Source of the DNA: Maribacter algarum (ex Zhang et al. 2020)
GTDB lineage: Bacteria; Bacteroidota; Bacteroidia; Flavobacteriales; Flavobacteriaceae
Direction: 5' to 3'
DNA: 64,000 nt
NCBI RefSeq assembly: GCF_005885635.1
Contig: NZ_VATY01000001.1
Span: 1,488,001 to 1,552,000 of the forward strand
Position numbers and translations under genes: made by a program. The notes beneath the pieces were generated by a model. It was not told the DNA's origin. It did no database searches and saw nothing but the letters and a program-made list of their open reading frames with translations. Positions 53,287-60,395 of this stretch are shown one piece after another. How positions within the stretch are numbered: the stretch's first letter is position 1; the number at the start of each line of letters is the position of its first letter.

Positions 53287-53923
53287 TAGCATCCTTTTTG
53301 GTTGAATCAATTTCTTCCGAATCAACTTTCATATCCTTCACCTTTTCTTTCAGCATTGCTTTGTAGTATGCCGCTCTGCTCAAAGGTTCGTATTCTTCCG
53401 TTTCCCCAAGCATTACCAAATCATCATTACTTGATTTTCGAAAACTGTAACTCGCTAAGTTTCCAGTTCTTGTACAGATGGCATGTACTTTAGTAACATA
53501 CTCTGCAGTTGCCATAAGTGCTGGCATAGGTCCGAAGGGGTTTCCTTTGAAATCCATATCGAGTCCCGCAACTACAACACGAACTCCTTTATTGGCTAAA
53601 TCATTACAAACAGTTACAATCTCGTCATCAAAAAATTGGGCTTCATCAATGCCCACTACATCACAGGTATCGCCTAAAATTCTAATATTGGCAGCTGCCG
53701 GAACGGGCGTCGAACGAATTTCATTTGCATCATGAGAAACCACCATATCCTCATCATACCTGACATCAACCATAGGTTTGAAAATCTCCACTCTTTGTTT
53801 GGCGAATTGCGCGCGTTTCAATCTACGTATCAATTCCTCGGTTTTACCAGAAAACATCGAGCCGCAGATAACTTCTATCCAGCCGAATTGTTCTTTATGA
53901 TTAACGGTATTTTCGAGAAACAT
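53279..53923 (-). CDS. tdk: Thymidine kinase
   Basis: 214 residues. CGSMFSGKTEELIRRL is the P-loop (GSMFSGKT about 21-28), VVGIDEAQFFDD the second conserved block. It phosphorylates thymidine for DNA synthesis. The zinc-binding cysteines of type II TKs are mostly missing: the first CxxC reads CTRT, and the second pair region reads PLSRAAY. The C-terminus past 190 is a charged tail. It overlaps alr by eight bases on the same strand. Confidence 0.92.
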   Translation of the reverse strand: MFLENTVNHKEQFGWIEVICGSMFSGKTEELIRRLKRAQFAKQRVEIFKPMVDVRYDEDMVVSHDANEIRSTPVPAAANIRILGDTCDVVGIDEAQFFDDEIVTVCNDLANKGVRVVVAGLDMDFKGNPFGPMPALMATAEYVTKVHAICTRTGNLASYSFRKSSNDDLVMLGETEEYEPLSRAAYYKAMLKEKVKDMKVDSEEIDSTKKDANA

Positions 53924-54053
53924 TTTGTAATTTTAGACGAAAATAGGGTGTTTTTTCGTTCTGTTAATACGGAATTTTAAATTTAGCAAAGAAAGGCACA
54001 AGTTTTGCTAAATATCTAGAAGAAAATATCCCGATTTTTAATTTGAAGTCCAG

Positions 54054-54746
54054 ATGAAACGAAAACTAAAAGAAGAGCTAGTTAAATTATCTACTGATAT
54101 CATTACTTCCCGTGATATGAACGAAATTACCGATATGTATGAGGCTGCAAAAACCTTGTATGAAAAGCTAGCGGTTCTCAAGTTTATTGATGAGAAATTG
54201 ACAGATATAGAAATTGATGTTTCCAAAAACGTCATCGCGGCTAAGTTCGAAAAAATGGCAAATGCGGTGTTAAATGCTAATACAGGGGTACCTGAGAGCA
54301 ATCCACATCAGGAAGATATTATATCACATCCTGGCATGGATACTATTAAAGATATGGTTTCTGAAATGCCTACGGAAACAAATGTAGATGAGGTTCTGAA
54401 TGAGTTTTTAGGAAATCAAGACCTAATAATAAAGAATGACAAAGAACTTTTTATGCCAGCAAAAAGTGAGCTTAAAAAGGAAACGGTTACGAAGTCATTG
54501 AATGATAAACTAAACGGAAAAGAAATCAAGGTTGATTTGAACAATCGTCTTGCTTTTGTGAAACATCTGTTCAATGGAAGTACTGAAGACTATAATCGGG
54601 TCTTATCGCAATTGAGTACTATTGATACCGAAGAACGTTCGATTGCCTTTATCGATAATATGGTAAAACCTGATTATAACAATTGGGAAGGCAAAGAAGA
54701 ATACGCAGAACGATTTATGAATTTAATCGAACGTAGATTCGCGTAA
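54054..54746 (+). CDS. Conserved hypothetical protein, soluble and helical
   Basis: 230 residues, no signal or membrane segment. Two helical parts (about 1-85 and 155-230) are joined by an acidic linker; the C-terminal part (NRLAFVKHLFNGSTEDYNRV ... IDNMVKPDYNNWEGKEEY) has the feel of a conserved flavobacterial family that I cannot name. It is single, 130 bases from the divergent tdk start, and closed by a good terminator. Confidence 0.7.
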   Translation: MKRKLKEELVKLSTDIITSRDMNEITDMYEAAKTLYEKLAVLKFIDEKLTDIEIDVSKNVIAAKFEKMANAVLNANTGVPESNPHQEDIISHPGMDTIKDMVSEMPTETNVDEVLNEFLGNQDLIIKNDKELFMPAKSELKKETVTKSLNDKLNGKEIKVDLNNRLAFVKHLFNGSTEDYNRVLSQLSTIDTEERSIAFIDNMVKPDYNNWEGKEEYAERFMNLIERRFA

Positions 54747-54769
54747 ATCTGAAAATGGATAAAACATTA

Positions 54770-54801
54770 ACCCCTCCATCAAACATGATGGAGGGTTTTT
54801 T
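54770..54801 (+). terminator. Terminator after the gene at 54054
   Basis: Stem CCCTCCATC (54772-54780) / GATGGAGGG (54787-54795), then TTTTT, 25 bases after the stop. Confidence 0.85.
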
Positions 54802-54858
54802 ATTCCCCATTTTGTTAGCATTCGTTAACTTGTCGACTATTACAGGAAAGCTTTTCTC

Positions 54859-55215
54859 ATGAATATTCAAAAAATAGCATACTACATTGCCACTGGGGTT
54901 TTAACCTCTATAATGATTTATTCAGTTCAAATGTATTTGAGAAACCCTGAGGAAATTGCCGGGTATTTTGAGAGTGTCAATTACCCTGGTTATTTAGTAT
55001 ATCCATTAGCAATAGCTAAGATTTTAGGCTTAATTGCTATCTGGGGAAATTTTTCTAAATCATTAAAAGAATGGGCCTATGCAGGATTCTTTTTTGATGT
55101 AACACTAGCTTTTGCGGCACACATGGTCGCCAAAGATGGAGGAGAGCTATTCTCGATAATCGCATTCGTAGCATTGATGATATCCTATTTTTTAGGAAAA
55201 ACTGTACGAACATAA
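54859..55215 (+). CDS. DoxX-like small membrane protein
   Basis: 118 residues with four membrane helices (about 8-25, 46-65, 73-92, 95-115) and the DoxX-like pattern: SVQMYLRNPEEIAGYFESVN then YLVYPLAIAKILGLIAIW. Function of the family is not settled; some members belong to respiratory or thiosulfate-related complexes. The rsmI gene begins 9 bases after its stop, so they may share a transcript. Confidence 0.78.
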   Translation: MNIQKIAYYIATGVLTSIMIYSVQMYLRNPEEIAGYFESVNYPGYLVYPLAIAKILGLIAIWGNFSKSLKEWAYAGFFFDVTLAFAAHMVAKDGGELFSIIAFVALMISYFLGKTVRT

Positions 55216-55224
55216 TTTCATAGA

Positions 55225-55896
55225 ATGGAAAAATTATATTTAGTTCCTACGCCGATAGGAAACCTAGAAGACATGACCTTGCGCGCAATTCGTGTGCTAA
55301 AAGAAGCGGATGTGATTCTAGCGGAAGACACCCGTACTAGCGGAAAGCTTTTGCGACACTTTGAAATCAGTACTCCCATGCAAAGTCATCATATGCATAA
55401 TGAGCACAAAACTGCTGATGCACTTGTAAAACGTATACAAGCTGGAGAGAGGATTGCGCTGATCTCCGACGCAGGCACCCCAGCAATCTCTGACCCGGGA
55501 TTTCTGTTGACCCGCACTTGTGTAGAAAATGGAGTTGAAGTGGAAAGTCTACCAGGCGCGACGGCATTCGTTCCCGCACTCGTGAATAGCGGACTCCCCA
55601 ATGATAAATTTGTTTTTGAGGGATTTCTCCCTGTTAAAAAGGGAAGGCAAACTCGTTTGAAGTTTTTAGCAGAAGAAGCACGAACTATGGTTTTTTATGA
55701 GTCTCCACATAAACTATTGAAAACACTAGGAAATTTTGTAGAATATTTCGGTGGAGATAGATCTGTTTCAGTTTCACGGGAATTAACCAAACTCTACGAA
55801 GAAACCATTCGTGGAACTGCCGAAGAAATTTTAAAACACTACACTGAAAAACCGCCCAAAGGCGAAATTGTTATTGTGGTTGGGGGAAAGAAATAG
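55225..55896 (+). CDS. rsmI: 16S rRNA (cytidine-1402-2'-O)-methyltransferase
   Basis: 223 residues. LYLVPTPIGNLEDMTLRAIR is the standard start, ILAEDTRTSGKLL and ALISDAGTPAISDPG the SAM-binding blocks, and LPGATAFVPALVNSGLP the substrate loop. It methylates 16S rRNA at C1402 with RsmH. The protein is about 60 residues shorter than the E. coli enzyme (223 versus about 286), lacking part of the C-terminal extension, as is usual in Bacteroidota. Confidence 0.94.
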   Translation: MEKLYLVPTPIGNLEDMTLRAIRVLKEADVILAEDTRTSGKLLRHFEISTPMQSHHMHNEHKTADALVKRIQAGERIALISDAGTPAISDPGFLLTRTCVENGVEVESLPGATAFVPALVNSGLPNDKFVFEGFLPVKKGRQTRLKFLAEEARTMVFYESPHKLLKTLGNFVEYFGGDRSVSVSRELTKLYEETIRGTAEEILKHYTEKPPKGEIVIVVGGKK

Positions 55897-55932
55897 TTGT
55901 TTTACTATCGTGAATTGTTTTAAATTGAACTC

Positions 55933-57063
55933 ATGTTAACACCATGGGTCATTTCATTTTTCACTGTAATCACTGTTTACTTTCTAGACCGTTGGGAAAA
56001 CAAACACATTAAATCACTTTTCGATTGGGTACCAGCCATTTTGTTAGCCTATTTGATTCCTGCGTCGATATCTTTTTTTATGGACGTTGACTACTCTCAA
56101 GCAGATATACATAATTTTAGCAAAGATTATCTTATTCCATTGGCAATCATAGCTGTAATGAGCAGTTTGTCTATTGGACAATTAAAAGCCATCGGATGGA
56201 AACCAATTATAGTATTTGTAGCGGGTTCATTATTCATTGCTGTTTTCCCCGTTTTCTTGGGATTGGGTCTAATGGACAGCAATTTGGTAAACGAAACCTT
56301 AATCAATCAGGACTATTGGAAAGGAATTCCACCTATCGTGGGAAGCTGGATTGGTGGAAGTACAAGCCAGTTGGTATTAAAAGAGCTGGTTGAATGTCCT
56401 GAAAATATCTTCCTATCCGTTTTGGTGATGGATAATATCTTGGTCAATATATGGACGATTTTGATGTTTCAGACAATTAAGAAAAGTAAGTTTTTAAACA
56501 AGCGATTTAAGATTACTGATATCACCATACCAGAGGATTTACGGACTGAAGCTAAAGATCCATTATCTCCTTGGCTATGTGGATTAATACTTTTAGGAGG
56601 TGTTGTTGCCTGCAATTTCATAATCGAAAGTTTTGTGGGTAGGGTGGTTATCCTTTCTTTTTTAGGCCTAGTACTAAGCAATTTTATTCCCATATGGAAT
56701 TTCAACTTTACCCTTAAAATAGGAGGTTTATTAATCATCATCGTTATGGCTGTTTTAGGATTAAAACTTCAATTCGCCACCTTAGGCTTCAACACTTCGT
56801 TTCTAGGGTTTTTAATCGTTTGGCTTGTTGGTCATTTTGTCTTTATGATATTAATTGCGAAGTTGTTGAATGTGAATATGGCCTGGGTGCCCATCGCTAG
56901 CATGGCCAATGTTGGAGGTATCGCAACAGCACCCGCTGTAACAGCTGCTTACGAAAAGAAATGGATGCCTCATGCGATTGTTTTGGCTATTCTAAGCATG
57001 GCCACTGGCACTTTTTGGGGAATGTTGACCATTTATTTATTAAAGAGTTATTTTGTTACCTAA
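55933..57063 (+). CDS. DUF819 family membrane protein
   Basis: 376 residues, about ten membrane helices. GSWIGGSTSQLVLKELVE near 135, WKGIPPIVGSWIGG, and ANVGGIATAPAVTAAYEKKW near 325 are the two inverted re-entrant motifs typical of DUF819 (YjcL-like), proposed to be carboxylate transport proteins or related. It lies 36 bases after rsmI and 70 before the AraC-family gene; role unknown. Confidence 0.85.
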   Translation: MLTPWVISFFTVITVYFLDRWENKHIKSLFDWVPAILLAYLIPASISFFMDVDYSQADIHNFSKDYLIPLAIIAVMSSLSIGQLKAIGWKPIIVFVAGSLFIAVFPVFLGLGLMDSNLVNETLINQDYWKGIPPIVGSWIGGSTSQLVLKELVECPENIFLSVLVMDNILVNIWTILMFQTIKKSKFLNKRFKITDITIPEDLRTEAKDPLSPWLCGLILLGGVVACNFIIESFVGRVVILSFLGLVLSNFIPIWNFNFTLKIGGLLIIIVMAVLGLKLQFATLGFNTSFLGFLIVWLVGHFVFMILIAKLLNVNMAWVPIASMANVGGIATAPAVTAAYEKKWMPHAIVLAILSMATGTFWGMLTIYLLKSYFVT

Positions 57064-57133
57064 ATTTTGCTTAGAGTATACAGTGTTAACACTATTAATA
57101 TTTTACGACTAAAACCTCAAAAACCAACATCTT

Positions 57134-58186
57134 GTGGTAACGAAGCTTCTTCCTGAAATCGACAAGGTTTATTTCATAGACAGCTATACCCTTATCCATA
57201 TCCTTGAGGGTTCAGGAAATATTCAAGTAGATTTTGAGAATTATTTTGACTGGGAAAACAAAGCCATTTACCTTGAAAAGGGCCAATATATCAAGTTTTT
57301 ATCCGAAGATTTTGTGGTGCGCAAAATAGAGTTTCCTGACGAAACCATGTTCCGGAATAAAGACGTTCGTGTTCTTTTCAAACATTTAATATCCTTGGGA
57401 TATATTGATTTTGCAGAATGTTCTGACTGCAAAAGCTTTTTGGACAAATCTATTTTTTCCGAAGATACTCAGGAGATTATCGATATTTCCTCCAAACAAT
57501 GGTATTGGCAGAATCCTTTTCAAGCAAGTAGGAGCGAATATCAAATTATTTTTGATGTCAAAGAGGTAATAGATGAACAATTCCCCAATAACCTGTCCAA
57601 TACTGATTTGGTCAAGTTGATAAATGAAAATGGAGTGGATGCACAAGCATTGGTCCACAAAAAAATCGGCCTGTCAATCAACAAATTGTTGAGTAAAAAA
57701 AGATTGGTAGAAAGCAAGCGTAAAATTGCTTTTTCAGATAAGAATATACAAGAGATTTCATTTGAAATGGGGTATAAAGATGCCGCATATTTTAATAGAA
57801 TATTTAAAAACACCACTGGCAGTACACCTTCAGAGTTTCGTATGAATTTTGATTTTAAAGAACGTGATACTTTTGTTCAAGACATCATCGGTCTTATAAA
57901 AGCATATCATGCCGAACAGCGCTCATTGGAGTTCTATGCTGACAAGATGAATCTAGCGGTAAAAACACTTTCCAAAAAAACCCGTGATAAACTGAATACT
58001 TCATTAGGGCAATTAATTCGGAGTGAACTGATAAGTTCTTCGAAAATTAGATTAGCCGAAGACACTCCAATTCATGAGATTGCATATCAATTGGGTTTTG
58101 AGGAGGCTAATCATTTTTCGAACTTCTTTAAACACTATACAGGTAAGACTCCCACAGCTTTCCAATCAGAAAAGTACAATTCTTAG
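57134..58186 (+). CDS. AraC-family regulator with two tandem DNA-binding domains
   Basis: 350 residues from a GTG start. Residues about 1-120 look like a cupin-type sensing domain (YTLIHILEGSGNIQVDF, EKGQYIKFL). One AraC DNA-binding domain runs about 140-240 (RKIAFSDKNIQEISFEMGY, then AAYFNRIFKNTTGSTPSEF). A second runs about 255-345 (YADKMNLAVKTLSKKTRDKL, then EIAYQLGFEEANHFSNFFK, GKTPTAFQ). AraC proteins carry one such domain as a rule. It lies 73 bases before three plus-strand genes (SnoaL-like, YHS, SPW), its likely targets. Confidence 0.88.
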   Translation: MVTKLLPEIDKVYFIDSYTLIHILEGSGNIQVDFENYFDWENKAIYLEKGQYIKFLSEDFVVRKIEFPDETMFRNKDVRVLFKHLISLGYIDFAECSDCKSFLDKSIFSEDTQEIIDISSKQWYWQNPFQASRSEYQIIFDVKEVIDEQFPNNLSNTDLVKLINENGVDAQALVHKKIGLSINKLLSKKRLVESKRKIAFSDKNIQEISFEMGYKDAAYFNRIFKNTTGSTPSEFRMNFDFKERDTFVQDIIGLIKAYHAEQRSLEFYADKMNLAVKTLSKKTRDKLNTSLGQLIRSELISSSKIRLAEDTPIHEIAYQLGFEEANHFSNFFKHYTGKTPTAFQSEKYNS

Positions 58187-58259
58187 CGCCTTTTTTGTAC
58201 TAAACAAACTTCAAACATACTCCATCTTTGCAGTGTAAAAATTCACTAAAAAGAGTAAG

Positions 58260-58613
58260 ATGGATATTAAAACACAAGTAACTAAAATAGATGCAATCGT
58301 AGCTCAAGGAGCTATTGTTGATGCTGTAAAGCAATACTTTGCGGATAACGCTACTACTTCAGACTATGGAGGTGGTGCAACGAACGGAAAACCTGAAATG
58401 ATTTCTAAAATGGAAGGTTTCGCAGGAGCAATTGCTGCTGTAAATGGAATAACACACCATAATTCTATTGTAGACGGAAACGTCTCTGCCTCAGAATTTA
58501 CATTTGATTTTGACATGAAAGATGGGAGCAAAATTTACTGGCATGAAATCATTCGTCGTGTTTGGAACGAGGAAGGGAAAGTAATTCAGGAAGAATACTT
58601 TAACGCCGCTTAA
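58260..58613 (+). CDS. SnoaL-like (NTF2-fold) protein
   Basis: 117 residues. The fold pattern is a first helix, VDAVKQYFADNATTSDYGGG, then beta strands with TFDFDMKDGSKIYWHEIIRR and VIQEEYFNAA. This is the NTF2-like fold, used for small-molecule binding or as an enzyme scaffold; function unknown. A CATCTTTG that resembles the -7 element lies at 58223-58230 without a well-placed TTG. Together with YHS and SPW genes it is likely controlled by the AraC-type regulator just upstream. Confidence 0.78.
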   Translation: MDIKTQVTKIDAIVAQGAIVDAVKQYFADNATTSDYGGGATNGKPEMISKMEGFAGAIAAVNGITHHNSIVDGNVSASEFTFDFDMKDGSKIYWHEIIRRVWNEEGKVIQEEYFNAA

Positions 58614-58644
58614 AAAAGAACAATAACAATTTAAAATTATTTAA

Positions 58645-59115
58645 ATGAAAACTTTAAAAACAATAGTAACCGTAATTGCTTTCGTATTTGCCACTACGAT
58701 ATCAGCTCAAGATAACAAGGCGAATAATATCGATAATAGTAACATTGCCTTAGAAGGATATAGTCCCGTGTCGTATTTAGACTTAGGCTTGGCTCAAAGA
58801 GGTAACAAAGCGTATAAGTCTGAACACCAAAAAATGGCATACTACTTCACTTCAGCTGAGCAAAAGGCAACTTTTGATAAGAACCCTGATAAGTATTTAC
58901 CTCAGTATGGTGGTTTCTGTGCCTTTGGAATTTATGCCGGAGCTAAGTTCAGGGTAGACCCAAATAAATTCATCGTACAAGACGGAAAGTACTACTTGTT
59001 CTTGAACAATGTAGAATTGGATGCCAAACAATTATGGTTGGTGGACAACGATCATACGAAGTTGAAAGGTGTCGCAGATACGAACTGGAAAGGCTTAAGT
59101 AAAACACACAATTAA
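58645..59115 (+). CDS. Secreted YHS-domain protein
   Basis: 156 residues, signal peptide about 1-22 (ATTISAQ). ALEGYSPVSYLDLGLAQRG and FTSAEQKATFDKNPDKYLPQ followed by YGGFCAFGIYAG fit the YHS domain (a small metal-linked fold), common as stand-alone secreted proteins. The family may bind metal through Cys and His; the role here is open. It lies 31 bases after the NTF2-like gene and 29 before the SPW gene. Confidence 0.82.
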   Translation: MKTLKTIVTVIAFVFATTISAQDNKANNIDNSNIALEGYSPVSYLDLGLAQRGNKAYKSEHQKMAYYFTSAEQKATFDKNPDKYLPQYGGFCAFGIYAGAKFRVDPNKFIVQDGKYYLFLNNVELDAKQLWLVDNDHTKLKGVADTNWKGLSKTHN

Positions 59116-59144
59116 AAAAACACCAACCATAAAATAATAGAAAC

Positions 59145-59507
59145 ATGAAATTTGTTACAAAAGAAATACACGCTTATTTAGATTACCCAGTTGCTCTTGC
59201 CTTAATAGCTTTACCCTTTTTGCTAGGACTAGGAAGTGCTAACCCATTGGCTATGCAGCTTTCCATTGCAACAGGAATTGCAGCATTTGTACTAACGCTA
59301 TTGACTGACCACCATTTGGGTGCCTTTCGAGTGATACCTTATAAGTTTCACCTTATTGTCGATTTTTTGGTGGCCGTAGTTTTTATAGCAGCTCCTTTTG
59401 TTTTATCCTTTGAAGGAATAGATGCTATGTACTATTGGATTATTGGAGCTACCGTTTTAGTTGTAGTAGGTCTACATAAGGCAGAGCCAGAGTCCAGTAC
59501 AAACTAA
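59145..59507 (+). CDS. SPW-repeat-like membrane protein
   Basis: 120 residues with four hydrophobic helices in two similar halves (LDYPVALALIALPFLLGLG and VDFLVAVVFIAAPFVLSFEG, each followed by another helix). This duplicated short pattern is like the SPW family. Function unknown. Last gene of the likely AraC-controlled group; followed by a long hairpin (59526-59582). Confidence 0.75.
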   Translation: MKFVTKEIHAYLDYPVALALIALPFLLGLGSANPLAMQLSIATGIAAFVLTLLTDHHLGAFRVIPYKFHLIVDFLVAVVFIAAPFVLSFEGIDAMYYWIIGATVLVVVGLHKAEPESSTN

Positions 59508-59525
59508 GCTTGTATAAATTAAAAA

Positions 59526-59582
59526 ATTGGTTGGTTTCTCACCAAACATGCAAAGTTTTGCATGCTTTGGTGGGTTACCAAT
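59526..59582. repeat. Large intergenic hairpin
   Basis: Inner arms ACCAAACATGCAAA (59541-59554) and 59557-59571 pair with one bulged C around a two-base centre; outer ATTGGT (59526-59531) and ACCAAT (59577-59582) also pair, giving a long imperfect cruciform-like structure. No T run follows, so it is less surely a terminator for the SPW gene than an mRNA-stabilising or protein-binding site. Confidence 0.55.
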
Positions 59583-59594
59583 TTATGGTATATG

Positions 59595-59765
59595 ATGAAA
59601 GTAGTTTTAATTGACAATAGCACCAAAGAGCACCTTGGATGACTTCAGATTCAGACTCAACCGCATACTAATGAATGGATTGCCTTTAAAGAAAAAATGT
59701 TTACCATACACAGAGTTATTCATACGGAAAAGGGAATCAAACTTATGGTAACACCTGTTCGCTAA
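59595..59765 (+). pseudogene. Possible 56-codon gene split by an in-frame TGA
   Basis: From ATG 59595, MKVVLIDNSTKEHLG runs into TGA at 59640-59642 (codon 16), and the same frame then continues LQIQTQPHTNEWIAFKEKMF ... KLMVTPVR to a TAA at 59763-59765. The continuation looks coding in composition, so this may be a small gene broken by one stop. Selenocysteine is unlikely (no SECIS-like structure known to me here). Sequencing error or chance are other explanations. Confidence 0.3.
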
Positions 59766-59795
59766 GCATTTCATACATTTAAAAAACTTTTGACC

Positions 59796-60365
59796 ATGGA
59801 AAAACTGTTGAAAGACATACGAGCTTGTGAGGTATGTAAGGCCCATTTGCCTTTAGGTCCAAGACCTATTGTCGCCTGTCACCCTGATGCAAAAATCATC
59901 ATCATAGGCCAAGCGCCTGGCACAAAAGTTCATGAAACAGGAGTTCCATGGGATGACCCTAGTGGAAGACAATTGCGAAAATGGTTAGGCGTTTCTGATG
60001 AAGTTTTTTATGATGAAACCAAAATTGCCTTAGTTCCGATGGGTTTCTGTTACCCCGGAAAAGGAAAAGGGGGAGACTTACCACCGCGAACAGAATGCGC
60101 TCCTTTATGGCACCAACAACTTTGGGATAGCATGCCCAACCTAGAATTAATTATTCTAATAGGTACTTATGCCCAGAAGTATTATTTGAAAGAGCAAATG
60201 GAAAAGAATTTGACAGAGACCGTTAAGGCCTATAAAAAATATGCTCCTAAATATTTCCCGTTGCCGCACCCTTCTCCAAGAAATCGATTTTGGCTGACGA
60301 AGAATCCTTGGTTTGATATTGAAGTTGTTGAGGAACTACAAAAAATGGTTTCAAAGATTGTTTGA
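59796..60365 (+). CDS. Uracil-DNA glycosylase superfamily protein with 4Fe-4S cysteines
   Basis: 189 residues from the ATG at 59796. Cys11, Cys14, Cys85 and Cys101 match the CxxC...C-x15-C layout of family 4-type glycosylases that hold a [4Fe-4S] cluster. IIIIGQAPGTKVHETG is motif A and LPHPSPRNRFW the DNA-minor-groove loop. It should remove uracil from DNA. Motif A (GQAPG) is not that of the best-known family 4 members (GEAPG), so the precise subgroup is open. An OLD-family gene follows 30 bases after its stop. Confidence 0.82.
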   Translation: MEKLLKDIRACEVCKAHLPLGPRPIVACHPDAKIIIIGQAPGTKVHETGVPWDDPSGRQLRKWLGVSDEVFYDETKIALVPMGFCYPGKGKGGDLPPRTECAPLWHQQLWDSMPNLELIILIGTYAQKYYLKEQMEKNLTETVKAYKKYAPKYFPLPHPSPRNRFWLTKNPWFDIEVVEELQKMVSKIV

Positions 60366-60395
60366 CAATAAATCTTTTTGGACTAAATTTCCTAC

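Noticed and set aside
59640-59642. TGA as selenocysteine
   Set aside because: No supporting SECIS-like hairpin or selenoprotein family was recognised; a broken gene is simpler.
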